In this document: positions 26,601 to 41,600 of the stretch, one piece after another
Layout: the number at the start of each line of letters is the position of its first letter
How positions within the stretch are numbered: position 1 is the first letter of the stretch
Assembly: GCF_964355755.1 (NCBI RefSeq)
Contig: NC_092679.1
Location: 13,752,932 to 13,816,931 of the forward strand
Length of the DNA stretch: 64,000 nt
Source: Antedon mediterranea
Lineage: Eukaryota; Echinodermata; Crinoidea; Comatulida; Antedonidae
Direction: 5' to 3'
The notes under the pieces: model-generated
Seen by the model: only the letters and a program-made list of their open reading frames with translations
The model's database searches: none
What the model was told of the DNA's origin: nothing
Made by a program: the position numbers and the translations under genes

Positions 26601-29600
26601 TTGTCCAGGGGTTAGTTGTCCTACGGAGGTAGTTGTCCTAAAAGATTATTTGCCCTCGGAGTATTGTCCAGGTTCAGGAGGTAGTTGTCCTACGGGGAGT
26701 ATTGTGTCAGAGGTAGTTGTCCGCGGGGTAATGACCCGGGGCGGGGGTGGGGGGGGGGGGGTAATTGTCCGGGGGGTAATTGTTCCTAGGGGGTAATTGT
26801 CCGGGGGTAGTTGTCCAGGGGGTAGTTGTCCTAAGGGGGTTGTTGTCCTAAGGGGGTAGTTGTCCGGGGGGTATTGGTCCGGGGGGTAGTTGTCCGATAG
26901 GGGTAGTTGTCCTAAGGGGGTAGTTGTCCAGGTGGTGGTTGTCCGGGGGGTAGTTTTCCGGGGGTAAATGTCCAGGGGGTGAATATCCGGATACGCCGAA
27001 TTCACCGCGTTGAAGTTTAATTTGATGTTCACACTGAAATCGTCTGTCGCGACAAAAGTACGGTTCGATTTAACGCTTGACGCGTGTCGCTTTGCGTGTA
27101 AATTGTTAAAGGCCGGTGCACACCAAACGCGAAGCCGCGAATTTCGCGTTAAAAAGTGACGCACGCGGCAGGCGACGGACGCTTCCAGTGTGAACATACA
27201 AGCGAACAGTGTACGATAGTCAAATTTCAACTTCAACGCGTTGAAAACGACAGCAGCGAAGGCTTCGCAAAGGAATTTTCAAAACCTTGGTCAACTTTTT
27301 GAGGCGTCGCGAGCGCGGTTCGCGTTCGTCAACCAATCAGAAGTCAGGAATATCTCTCATCGACGACGACACCGACGGCAAAAAAATGGTGGCTGACGTG
27401 ACGAGTGAGGTCTTTATGGAAATACTTTGTCATTACCCTTCTTGTCTTTACGATAAGGGAAGTAAGTCATACACAGACAGAAACATAAGGATTAATGCAT
27501 GAAGACAATAATTTCAGACAAACATCTGTGTAGAAGAATGCCAGAAAAACTAGGCCTAAAACGCGTCAGAGATCAATTTGTAAAGTGAGTTGGCAAGCCT
27601 TCTATTTCTACTCTAGCCTACCTAGGTTTAGGGCCTAGGCCATGGGCCTAGCTAGGCCTACCTAGCCTAGGCTACATACACCCTAGTAGGCTAGGCCATG
27701 CCAAGTAGTACTTATAGGCCTACATAATACTTACTAATCCCTACTGTACTAGTCTACTATGTGCTAGGCCAGGCCTAGCCTAGGTTAAGCCTACTACTAA
27801 TGAGTACAGTACTAGGCTAGGCCCAGGCTAGGTCTAGGCCTAGGCCTAGCCTACATATTATTATTAATTAATATCTATAGGCCTAATATTTAGTTGATTT
27901 AGTGTTGTAAGGATAGGCCTAGTACTAGTAGTAATATTAATACATAAATACTGTTGTTTTAGTTTCTTTTAGGTCAATTAGATGAACATTGATAAATTGG
28001 ATCCTTCAGGCTATTACCAGCGTTACAAACTCCACCAATGACCAAGCTAGTAGTTTAAGCGGCCAGTATATTATTGCCATGGAATTAAGAGCAATTGCTC
28101 CTCAAAAACGTGGACTGGCAATTATGAGGCTGATACAGGTTTGTATAGACTTTTTTAAAATGGGTATGTCAGTTGGTGACATACATTGGCCAGAAAAAAT
28201 GATTTGAGCAATATGCCTTACTATAGCAATTTTTTAATACTTGTTTCATTTTTTTTTTTTTTGAAAATAGAAGAGATGTATTGTCCTTTGAAACACAAAA
28301 AATGAAAAAAAAAATATTCTAAATATAAATTGGCCATATCAAAGTAATATTAAAGTTATTCACTTTAAGTCAAAAATTCGAGGCAAAAACAACAAGTTTA
28401 CGTAATTAACAGGTAAATTAATTTGATTACATTTCGTCTGAAAAATCGTCACGAGCGAAAGTAAACAAAGATTTCAAACCACGAGTATGCATTATGCATG
28501 ATGCTAATTAGGATTGTTTACAAATCGTCACGGTTGAGAAGGTGTTTTCACACAGATCGCGAGGAAGTTTTATGATTATGCATACAGAGTAGCCATACAA
28601 GCGCGTTGCATTATGAGATATGTTTGGATCGAAAACGTTGACTGGAAGTCAAAGTTATTTTTTGAACAAAAAAACGTCCGTATTTTGGTTAAATAATTTT
28701 TGTTTCAACTAATTTTTGGTGAAAGTTAATAACTATTATGATACTTCAAAATAACCCACCTTTTTTTCTAAATATAAAAAAAAAAATTTTTTTTAATTAG
28801 TAAAGGGACAATACATCTTTAAGGAGGAGTTGGACTGTAACTAGTATTTATTAAGTGGTTATAGAAGGAAAGCTGAACTGAAAGTCTTTTTTTAGCAATA
28901 GAGAATACATGGAAATAAATATATGTATATGTTTTTTTATACTTCAATACTAAAAAAATAGTCAAATTGGCTGCCAGCTAATGGAATTGTTTTCCTTTTA
29001 TAAGTGAAAACATAAGTGTTTTGGGGTTTTTTTTCTATGTAAGTGATTAACTTTGTTAAAACTACAAAATGGCCTATTCAAATTTGATTTTAATCATCTT
29101 CATTTTTCATGATTCTATGGGACAATACATCTTTAAGTTTAGTGTCATTTTTTGGACAAGATATATTGTCTTCCTGAAAATATATTTTAAAACATTTTCG
29201 TTGTGTGTAATACAGTATAACACTTTAGGGTTAGTTATTCACTTTTAACAATAATAATATTTCTTCAATTTTCATTTTTTTTGGGATGAAACATTTTAAA
29301 TTTATTATTTTGATATTATTTTGCGAAAGTATTCAGGAGTAGTAAAAAAGAAAATCTGGTTGATATTTAATGATACCTTTAAAAACAATTATTCACTATT
29401 TCAATAAGTGTATTTATTTGAAAAAAAGTCATAAGATAATGTACAGTGTAAATATGAGTTTGGGATATTTATTACATTTAATCAAATGAGAAAAAACTGT
29501 ATGTTTTGTCATGAAAAATATAATATTTAATAATAATTAGAAAATGAATGTGAAAACTTTACAATAATATATAGGCCTATAGTTTATATTTGAAAGTGAC

Positions 29601-32600
29601 AAACCCATGAAGATTCCCAGTTCGTGTTTATATGAAATGTTTTATATGGTTATAATAAACCTCTGTTGAAAGATATTTGTAACACCACTAATAAATACAG
29701 TCAGCAGATCACATGTACGTGTAGTCAACATGCAATAAATGCTTTAATTCTTGTAACTGTGTTGATATTGGATACATCTTCTTCTGTCCTTGTGATATAT
29801 ACGGTACATACAATCATGCACATTTCAAGCTTTGGAAAAGGATAACATTTTCCCACCAAAACCAAACACTGTGATTGGTGTAACGGGAAGAGTTAAATTA
29901 CATTTTAATTTAACTCTTCTCTGGTTAAACTTACATAGGAAATACTTCAGAGTCATCTTCTCTGATTATTTTAAATGTAGCATTGTATTGGCGAACCCAC
30001 TCTCTCCTAGGCCTAGAAATCGCGACGAATCAGCACACCGTGACGCGTTTAGTGGGAACCGACAAGAAAAACTAATAGACGCATGACAATTCAACTTTCA
30101 AAGCGATCCGTCGAATGACGCTTGACGCATGACGCTTCGCGGCTTCGCGTTCGGTGTGCACCGGCCTTTAGTGTGTAGGCCTATCGGCCTTTAATATTTA
30201 TAGTTTGAGAATAATTAAACGAAGGCTTCTAATCAATGTTTAATTTACTAATAAGTTAAATAATGATTCATGTAGTAGTCAATACAAATACCCTTTAACA
30301 AACTCTCATTCCATTCATGGATTCATGACAAAGTAGACTAACAGGATTGGTATTATCAATAATAAAGAATATAATTCTTTTAATTTATCAGTATCATTCA
30401 TTATTTCGATAATGTTTATTAGTGAATGATGTAGGCCTAGATACAAAACAAAAAGTAAAACACTCACAGTGTACCATATATGTATCCACGAAATATTGGA
30501 ATTTCCGTAAGTCTATTATAAGCAAGGAGTCTAAATAAGAATAAATAAAACATGACATAACTATAAACATCTACGATTAAAGCAATTACAAATTAAAGAT
30601 ATTATGTTATAGTGAGCATGTTAATTGTAATCAGAAAACTGTTCTTCCTCTAGTAAAACAATAATAGTATTTAATGTGAAGAAGACCCGTGTTACACATG
30701 TGTAAAATCGAAAGTTCGAAATCTGAAAATAACAATAATGTAAGGTGTAAAAAATGACAACAATGTCTAGGCTGACTAGGCAAAGCTGCAATTCATGTCA
30801 CATGATTTATAAAATACAAGCTAGTTAGGCCCATCCCATGACAAACTGCCGTACATTGTAACTTATTTAAGCTATATTCACTATCCTTTATGTACAAGAC
30901 AACGATGTGGCATTTTTTTTTTATTTATTATTTATTTTATTTATTTATTTATAAACTTATTTTACATGGATGACATTTTCATTAAAAATAATGTACAAAT
31001 GGTCCATGATTAAAGAAATGCATGCATAATAGTGAATAGTCATAAGTTACAAACATTTTTTTTTGTTTTAGATTAGGACTATAGAAAGACATACAAGTAC
31101 AATAACATTTAAAATACAGATACAGAATTAATAAACAGTTAAGTAAGTACATCGCAGTTACACCGGTTCTCAAGTTGAGGTTTCTATTTAAATACATCAT
31201 ATTAGTTGTGTTTTGTACTTATATTTAAACGCATTGTAAGAGGTCGCTTCTTGCAATGATATATGAAGGTTATTCCATACTTTCCAACCAGCCACTTGAA
31301 GTGACATATTCATTTTGGTAACATTTATCTTGGGTATAACTACATTTAAGGGTTTTGCCAATCGAGTATTATAACCATGTCTATCAATGATTAATTCAAC
31401 TTGATCTACCAGACTTTGAGGGGCTAGGCCATGAATGCATTTGTACATCATATAAGATATTGAAAATTCACGCCTCTGTTCAAAGGACTTCCAACCCAGG
31501 TCATTGATAATGTCATCCCCTCTGAAGTTTATAAAATCATAGTTTCCTGACGTGATTCTAGCAGCACGTCTTTGTTGTTTCTTTGCGATATCAATAAAAC
31601 AATTCCCCGTAACATATATACAAGTATCATCAGCAAATACATTACATGTTCAAGTTTCCACAGACTGTGAAATATCATTTATAAAAAGAAGAAATAGTAA
31701 CTGTCCAAGGACCGACCCTTGTGGAATTCCAATTTTGATTAGCTCAAAATCAGATTTATTACCATTACAGAACACAAATTGTTTTCTCCCTTTTAAGTAG
31801 TTTCAAACCATTTAACTGATACTGTGTCAAAACCGTATTTGGTTAGTTTATATAAAAGTATATCATGGTTTATTGAAAAAAAACATTTTGAAATAACGAG
31901 AAACATGCACCTATCATTTCTGAATCATTTAAAGCCCCATTCCCTACGTTTTTTAGATCTAATTTAAGATCACAAACTATATTTAATGTAAAAATAATAC
32001 TATATGGTCCTATTGCGATAACTTTTTTCGTCTTTAAACGGTTAAAAATGTGAAAAATAAATCGATTTTAATAATTATAGCGGCCCGCTATAAATCCCAA
32101 AATGCATTGCGCGCGGATTGATATTTTTGTTTTTCACCTGTAATTCGCCCACTTTTCGATCGATCGTGAAGCCAAAACAAATGGAAGACTCCTAACTTTT
32201 CAGCGAAAATACCGGGTGTTCCCCAATTTGTATCAACGGAGTCTGGCAAAAATAGAAAGACAATTAATGCAGCAACTATACAACGTCAGGCTAGGTATAT
32301 AGCTAGCGTACGATGTTCGTACGTTACCGATGTTTACCAGCTAGGCCTACAAAACTAAGCCTAGCTAGGCTAGGCCTGAGACCGTCCACGAGAGTTCGAT
32401 CGCCGCGAGCTACTTAGGTAGTGCATTGTTTCTCACTTTTTATCATAATTTACCATAAAACGTACATTTAAGACAAGGAATGACATGGTTTAATGTTTTT
32501 AAAGTGATATATATGTATTATTTTCCAAAAAACGTCCAAAATTGCAGGGAAGGGGTCTTTAAATATTCTAACCATTCACCAACAACTAGTCCATGGGATT

Positions 32601-35600
32601 TAGACTTTTAACTCACACAAATTGCAAGAAAAGGTTTTTTTGATGAAATGTGTTCTTTAGACCCTACTGAACACATTTATCAACGTTAGGACATTTTTCG
32701 ACAACAGGAAGTAGCCTAATTTGCATAATTAAAAATGGCGGCCATTTTTAATAACGTACTCTGTATCTTGGAAACCGCTAGTCACAGATACTTAATTATG
32801 GTGTCAAAATCGTTAGAATATATGTTTTTATATTCACTTTAATGAAAAAGTTTGTCCAAAAATGAATGGAAGTGCTATTTCTAACATTATTGACCTTTGA
32901 CCTTGATTTATCATATCTTAGCAACCACTAATCTGAGAGACACACAATATGGCTCAAACTGTTTAGAAACTACATATTTATATTTAGTCTAATGGCATGT
33001 TTTTGCAATAAAATGGCCGATTCTAACATTATTGACCTTTGAACTTTGCACTACATAAAATCGCATAACTTTGAAAATATTGTACATATGAAATTATTTT
33101 TAGTGTCAAATTATTCAGAACATACATGTTTCTATAGAGTCCAATGACACATTATGTCCAATAATGACCTATTGTATGGTTATTAACATTTGAACTATAT
33201 TTGAAAAGGATTTTTATCCCGGAATCTTCTTCATGTAGGCATTCATTAGAACATGTGATTTGGCACTACTTGTTTAGAATATGGTGGTAAATTAAATTAA
33301 ATTTAAAAACTGAAATATTCACTTAAAAAAAAAATATTAGACTATGTATACATACATTATAGGTTTGGATTATTAATACATTTTTAATTAGGTCTTACAT
33401 CTTACTCAGGAGAAAGTTGGTGTTGACACTATTAACAGAGCCAACAAAAATGTATTTTTTTTTTATGATATATTGTACATACTTTAAATAGGCCATGCCA
33501 TTTTGCAGGTTTATTAACGTTTTTTTCAAGTTAGTAATTTATTTTTTGATCAAATTAAATTGCCATTAAATGGCATATTCAAAAAACAAATTTCTAAAGA
33601 TTATTTAGTTTATATTTTGCTAAGGATAGCATCACTCTTGAGGGCATTCTTTTAGGTTGAAACATAGTCTTATTAAGAAGGCATTTTCTACTAATAGACG
33701 CATTGTTGACAACTGGAATTTTAAAAGATCGATATTAATGCAACATATTTAGTTTAGTTTAATTAATTGGCTATCGAGACTCATAATTAGGCTGACCACC
33801 ACTTGCAATATTTTCGCCGTATACAGTAAAAACCTCAGTTTCTTATGGAATTTATTTATTTATTTCAATAACCATACAGTACGACTACTAGTCGTATATA
33901 GTTTTTAACCTTTTATAACTTGTTTTTGTACTTTTTTTATGTGAATGTACGTATTGTGTATGTACCATGTTTCTATGTGGTTTAATTTTTACCATTTTTT
34001 AACCATCAATTTTAATGCTTTTAATATTATATAAATATATTGTAATTCAGCTTCAGCTGCGAAAACGATAAGAAATAAAATAAATAAACGTGTAAACTTG
34101 TAGGCAGTTTATGGATGAATGCAATAGTTTATGCTTATAAATTTAATGTATCACGGCCTACTTTAAACTAAACATAATAAGTCAACATTGCAACTCTTAC
34201 ATTTTAGAGTGCCAAATCACATGTTCAAATGGATGTCCACATGAAGAAGATTCCGGGTTTTTTAACATTTGAACTATATTTGAAAAGCCTTTAAAAAGGC
34301 TTTTCAAATATAGTTCAAATGTTAATAACCATACAATAGGCTATTATTGGACATAATACAATATGTATGTTCTGAACAATTTGACACTAAAAATAATTTC
34401 ATATGTACAATATTTTCAAAGTTATGCGATTTTATGTAGTGCAAAGTTCAAAGGTCAATAATGTTAGAATCGGCCATTTTTTGCAAAAACATGCCATTAG
34501 ACTAAATATAAATATGTAGTTTTTGAACAGTTTGAGCCATATTGTGTGTCTCTCAGATTAGTGGTTGCTAAGATATGATAAATCAAAGTCAAATGTCAAT
34601 AATGTTAGAATCCGCCATTTTTTGCAAAAACATGCCATTAGACTGGATATAAATGTGTAGTTTCTGAACAATTTAAGCCCTAATTTGTATATCTCTGATT
34701 AGTGGTTGCTGAGATATGAGAATTCAAGGTCAAAGGTCAATAATGTTAGAAATAGCACTTCCATTAATTTTTGGACAAACTTTTTCAATAAAGTGAATAT
34801 AAAAACATATATTCTAACGATTTTGACACCATAATTAAGTATCTGTGACTAGCGGTTTTCAAGATACAGAGTACGTTATTAAAAATGGCTGCCATTTTTT
34901 ATTATGCAAATTAGGCTACTTCCCGTTGTCGAAAAATGTCCTAACGTTGATAAATATGTTCAGTAGGGTCTAAAGAACACATTTCATCCAAAAAACCTTT
35001 TCTTGCAATTTGTGTGAGAAAAGGGTCATTTTTTAGCTAAATCCCATGGACTAAACCCTATGTAGGGATGTTATTGTTGAGTGACCTTCTTTTAAGAAGG
35101 CAAATTGATCAATGCTAATTAAGTTATGATTTACAAGATATTCAATAACATGTACCTGTACCTCCTTTTCCATTATTTTGCTATGTGGCCAATCACTGAG
35201 ATTGGTCTATAGTTACACATATCGTTTTTAGCAATTTTCCAGTCATCTGGTATAATACCATTGAGTTAAATATTTGGCATAAGGAATATGAGATAAATAG
35301 AGCGGCTAATCGGAGTAATTTGCTATCAAAGTCTATCACATCTATATGTTTTTTTCAGGCAATTTTGAGAGTTTATTTTGTACCGTTTCAACATTAACCT
35401 CATGAAACTTAAATTTATAAAGACAATCAGGATTTTTCCATTTGGGAAAACTATTTTTATCAAAAGAATCGGCCATGTTTGTTTCAATATTAGTAAAATA
35501 TTTATTGCATTTTTCAACAATAACTGTAGTATTCAAATTCTTTTTACCCTTTCCAGTTACTCGATTTATCTCATTCCATAATTCTTTTAGATTATTTTTA

Positions 35601-38600
35601 TAGTTAAGATGAACTGTATCGTAATATTCGCGCTTTGCCTTGTTAATAGTATTTGTAAAGAGATTTCGTAGTCGCATTATATTTATATTTTTTTTTCAGG
35701 ATTTGCCAGTTTAATTTTTGATTTGACATAATCTCGTTCGTACATTAATTTCAGAATACTAGAGGGTGAGCTCGCTTCGCTCGCTCCTCTCTAGGAAGTG
35801 TAGACGCTGGTTCTCGGAATGATAATGTTCTCCTTTTTATACGTTTTCTGTCGGTTACCATTATTGAAAATGCTTGACATTCGTAAAACTAAACTACTTT
35901 GTTTCACAGTGTTTTAGATGATTAATAACATTTTAAAGTATAGTTTTTATTGTTTGGTAGGGCCCTTTGGGGAGGCGGAGTTCATTTGAGGGAGGTGCTT
36001 ATTCGAGGGATATATGTTAAATTTGTTAGTTTTAATAATATGGTAACATTTATAATCAAATGAAATCCTCTAATAGATATGAAAAGTGGTAAAAAAGAAT
36101 AACAAATGCTTGGTAAATTGTAGATAACAGTGCGGTGAATTCTATACAAGTAGTATAATTGTGTTATTATAAATATGCATGTAGATGGACGTTTATTAGA
36201 TAGTTGGGTTGGGGTGGGGGGTTATTCAAAGTGATGTTTTATTGGAGAGGCGTTTATTCAAATGAATACCATCCTAATAATTATTAATACATTATTTAAT
36301 TTAATCATCTTTTGAAACTAACTGCCGTGACAGAGTGGGCCCAAGAAAGAAGACATTACGGCTTGCAACATGGGCAGACATCTCGGTCCTAACGGGAGAC
36401 AGGAAGATAACCTACAGTTATTCCTGCAAGCTTACTCAATAAAACTCAGCTATCCGGATTTCACTCGAAAAAAGTCTTATCATCAAATCTCCCTATGTAA
36501 TTTTATAATACTATTCCCCACAATATATTCTGATTCTTTATGGCGTATATTTAATTTGATCTTTATTAATTTGCAGTATAATTTCTATTATTTAACTACT
36601 GTACCTTCACACACGCGCGCCATGGAGGTATAAAAATACCTCTATTAGTCATAGCAAAGAATATAAATAGGTAAAGAATCAACTGTACGCGCTGTTATAC
36701 ATAGAAGGATAGGAAACGCGGACGCTTATTCGTGGACGCGTAAGAATCCAGCAGCCGAACGACGGCGGGCTCTAGATATGGTTCCCGTCTAATCCCACGT
36801 TTCGATGGATCGTGATGATCTGATGTGTTCTCGCGTCTGTGCTCTACTAATTTTGATATTAATATTTTGATAATCATTTTGATAAATAATCATCGTTTGC
36901 ATTTTTATAGATATTTACAATAAAAGTTTTACCTTACCCACGCCTGAAGGTGGCGCACTTCTTTTGGCGAAAAAGAAATGCGCCACCTTCAGGCGTAGGC
37001 AAATAGTAACCCGGATGTGGTTTACACCGCCAACGGAACTGTTGTATCTTCTCCTTTTATTATCTTTGGTCATAGCCATTTCAGTTTTTTGTTTATTTTA
37101 AAACATACCGCGCGCGCATGTACCTCCATGCGCGCGCGGTATGTTTTAAAATAAACAAAAAACTGAAATGGCTATGACTAATGGCCAACTTAAGCTCCAG
37201 TCCTACTATCTGATTTTTTTTCGTCTTCTAAAGGGACACTGTATTGATGGATGGAAAGTGCCTGTTTCCAGTCACCTTTAGGGTCAAATCTATTATTTTA
37301 ACTGCTCCCTTGTGTATAAAAGAGAGAAAATATTTGAAACCAGGTTGTTGCAAGGTGAACTTATCTTAAACCCGGAAATCACTTTGACCGGGAAGAATTG
37401 AAATTGAGATGAAAATCTAATGTTGAAATCATAAATTTTGTTAAAAAACTCTTTAGAATATCTTCCTAAGATAGAAATATGGAACAATAGCGTCGATGTG
37501 AACACTAATGTTATCAAATCTACGTTTCGTGGTACATCTCAGATAGATAAGGTAGGTATCCAAGGCGGAGATTTGTACCACCGAAGTTTTTGCATTGTGC
37601 TCACCTAGGTCAGAATTAACCATAATTTATATATATAGATTAGGGGTCATCCAGGATGAGCATCTGCGTTTAACTCTGCATGATTTTATTGTAGAGGGAT
37701 GCTCAATTTTTTTTTTATTATTTTGTAATTTGTATTTTTTGTAATTACAGGAAGGTATCAAACTTCTAAACTGAACTTTGAATATAATAATTGTAAAAAT
37801 ATTGATAGATAAACATGTTGAAACATAACTGAAAATTACTCACAGACTAAAAATTCTGTCCAATGCGACGAAGGCGTCTTTGTGTATAAAGCTAATATTG
37901 TTGTTTACAAGATTGCTGAAAACAACAAAACAGACGTACAATATTCTAGTATGTAACTACCTTTACGCTTAAAAGCATTGCTCTATTTTTAAAGCATTGC
38001 TAAATTTTTAAAGACTCCATAGTTCACTATGTCGGTCGGTCGGTAGGTCCGTCGGTCGGTCTGTCGGCAGGTCAGTCGGTCGGTCGGTAAATACTAACTC
38101 AAATTTGAGCACGCCACTGGGCCAGCCATATATATGGCCTTGTATCTCTTAGTGACTGATCATCATGATTGTGTTTATTGAGGTTCAGTAATATCTTGTG
38201 GTTAGAGATCAGATAACAATATTATGACGTAGGGGTTGTCTTTCGCTTAAAATATGTAATAATAATTATAATATTAATCTAGTTTGACAATTCAATTACG
38301 TAGTAGTTTTGCATATAAATGTCTTAAATAGGGAGGTATTTAAATAACAACAAATAAAAATAAAATGTTGACAAAAAATCACAAAAACGTGTGTTCAAGA
38401 TCAGATATTCATTCTTTATACACTACTGAATAAACCATGGCTCTTTTTAACAGCAGAACGTAGCCAAATTGTGCATTTTGCCATTTGAAGAACCATTAAA
38501 TTTTCCACAATTTATTTTTCTATAAGTCAGCACCAGATGCCCACCAGATAGACATATGCAAGGTAATGAAATCCTGACAATAATATAATTGAATGCCATA

Positions 38601-41600
38601 AAGAAATAACATTTGTGTAATTGTAATCCAGCTACATGGCCATTCTCCATATCTTAAGAAGAATTTAAGGTTATTTGGTTTTAAAAAAATAGGCCGTTGG
38701 TGGTATGCCCATCTATGGGAATGTTCGCTTCTTTTATACATAATACTTACAGCACCAATATGTCGCCGCCTTGAAATGCTTTTGATGGGATACTTCGTAG
38801 TTTGTTATTATCAAGATATCTATGGTATGGTATTGAGAAAATAACAGATTAGTCTTAAATTTGACCCGAAGTTACTTTAGAGATGCAACCTTCAATTACC
38901 ACAAAAAACTGGATAATACCAATGAGCAACATATTACAAAAATTATAGATATCATCGAGTTAAATTAAAAAGATATTGACATTATAATAATTTAACATCT
39001 ATCCGGGGGTTGTTTTATAGCATTTTTAAATATGACCCGAAGTTACTTTAGAGATGCAACCTTCAATCACCACAAAAAACTGGATAATACCAATGAGCAC
39101 CATATTACAAAAATTATAGATATCATCGAGTTACATTAAAAAGATATTGACATTATAATAATTTAACATCTATCCGGGGGTTGTTTTATAGCATTTTTAA
39201 TGAATTGTTTTCAATTATATTAATTATGATATAAAAATAAATTAAACATTTGCTTATAATGTAGTAATGTAGTATATAAAAGCCCATATTAAAATTAATT
39301 TAAACAAAACATGTGAATTGATAGTTGATTTTAGGACAAAAAATAGGTCAGTTCATGAGCCCCTTAGTATAGGAAATGAGTTAATTAAAGTTGTCCCAGA
39401 GTATAAATATCTAGGAACTATAATAGACAAAAAGCTGGACTGGTGTAATAACATTAAAAAACTCTATAAAAAAGGACAACAACGGCTATATCTGTTAAGA
39501 CAACTTAGGAAATGTAATGTTAGTAAACAAATTCTTATACTGTTCTACCAGTCAACCATACTTAGTGTTATATCTTGTTGTAGAATTATCTGGGAGGCTT
39601 GTTTATATGAAAAAGATAAGGAACTATTAAATAAAATTACCAGAAGGGCTGGGCGGGTTATTGGAGTTGATGTATCTGTTCTTAATTTCAACTACGATGC
39701 AGGTGTTCTCTCCTTGGTAAAACGTCTACTCTCCCAAACAGACCACCCGCTCCATAAGGAATACATTTTTCTTCCATCAAATATTCGTATCCCTCTGCCT
39801 CGAAGCCGTACTAAACGCTACAATAAATCATTTGTCCCACAGTCTATTGTCACCTATAACAAACTTGTCCAGCGCTAACTCATGGAGAGAACACCTGGAT
39901 CGTAGACTTTTTGATATTTTATTAGTGATTTTCTATATTGACTGTTTTCTGCATGTACGTATATTGTTATTATCTCTGCAGTGTATATAAGAGGAATTTC
40001 TAATGTATTTTTATATTGGACCAAATAAAGAATATATATATAATATATTTTACCATTTTTTATATTTTGTGGCCAGTAAAAATCGTAATTTATATAATAT
40101 AGATCTGTGCCTTAAAAATATATATATATATGTCACATACATTTACATATTTAGTAAATCACGTGTAAATTCTAGAATTTTACTCAATAGTAAGCTGGTG
40201 GTAAATACTTTCGGTACAGTTTTTTCCACATAATGAAAAAATACTACATGAATCAACATTAGTTACTGATGATTAAAACGAATTTATTTTGTTCATTTGG
40301 CACAAATATTTGTCGATACTGAAATATATCCACACACAACAATGCAACGATGCTTCGTTACGAGCTATCTCCGTTTACCATTAGAATTCGCTGGAATTCG
40401 GCACCGCAACCGCAATAACACTTTATGGTAACTGGCAAACAAAGTTTTTATATTTTTAAAATGTAATTTTACTATGTGGAATATACATTGTTCAATTGAT
40501 TAATGACAGTGAATTGATAAAAGTCCTCTTCCACTCATTCATCCGTTACGCTATTCGTCTTGGGTAGACATTGCGTACGCTAATCGTTTCCATGATAATA
40601 ATTTAAAATAAATAAGTGCATCAACCTAGCAACGTGACCGATAAATACAAATAGCCAATAAATAGAAAAAGGTAAGTAGTACAAGGCTATGTATCTTTAT
40701 TACGGAATAAGAGCTAGACTTTCGATCGCCCTCTAGTGAGATCGTATAAACAGAAAACAGTTATATTTATTACTCACATGCTACTTCCTGTTGAGAGTTT
40801 GAAAGTTCCAGTAGATAGTTCTACGACAGATGGTGAAATAAAGCTAAAAAGAATAGAACACAAATTATATCATTAATATATAATTTGTAACTTTTAATAA
40901 TAAAGTATTGTGTGTATAGTTTGGTTCCGCCGAACAACGCCGATATACACTGTACTAGATGGTACGCGAGCGAACTTTGGTATTCGTAAATGACATTTAA
41001 TACAAATGACGTTTAACTATATCACACGTTAATTAAGTTTGTTAGTCTGTAATACTATTCTGCGACTTGTTTACACTTGTGGGTTTACAGAATTTAATTT
41101 ATCATATAATACTCTTAATATATAATATAAAAATTTAATCTGTAACTCTGACAGAGTGTTCTAGATGGCATATAATAAACAATGCCGATTCAAGATAAGC
41201 GAGCCTTCGAGTTGTCTGACCACTCCAACATTTTCGAGAACTTGTTTGAATAACGTGTTTGCATTTCTACCACGCTTCGAGCATTTGTTTGGAAGAATAG
41301 CTTTTTCGTCAAAGATCATTATCGGATCTAATAAAAAAAAATCAGATTTGCAGAATTTCGTTGCTGGGTTTTGATGAATGTAGATAAATCACATGTCTTA
41401 CATATATTGTGAATGTCGACGTTGGTGTAAGACAGTTTATAACATTCATCATCTAAAGTGTTTTTCGCCGATAACCACTACGGATCATTCGTCGTAAAAA
41501 GGTACACCAGGTCGAATCAAGTTTATTTGATTGTGCAGACGTTAGAACCCAGTTTTGACAATTGAATGTCAATCGAGGAATATAAGCTCATAGGAAAATC

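Larger units (their letters stand above)
27110..30167 (+). mobile_element. DNA transposon with about 35-bp terminal inverted repeats (AGGCCGGTGCACACC), carrying a broken MADF gene
   Basis: Left end AGGCCGGTGCACACCAAACG and right end, reversed, AGGCCGGTGCACACCGAACG agree over about 35 bp (through CGCGAAGCCGCG). Left flank is TTAA and right flank TTAG, so a TTAA target is possible. Inside are a MADF-like exon (27386-27580), a TAGGCCTA-rich stretch (27590-27870), a second possible exon (27973-28136) and a smaller MITE (28274-28818). No DDE transposase was seen. A MADF protein is the usual partner in PIF/Harbinger elements, but the TTAA flank does not fit that class well, so the superfamily is open. 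Confidence 0.6.

Noticed and set aside
26354-26796. Open frames of about 75 codons on the plus strand and 196 codons on the minus strand (26646-27236)
   Set aside because: They run through the GTAGTTGTCCGGGG minisatellite; proline-threonine or glycine-serine periodicity is an effect of the repeat.
29832-30086. Plus-strand frame of 84 codons in the MADF-carrying element
   Set aside because: No similarity I can recognise, contains a palindromic ttaaat stretch, and its end runs into the terminal repeat.
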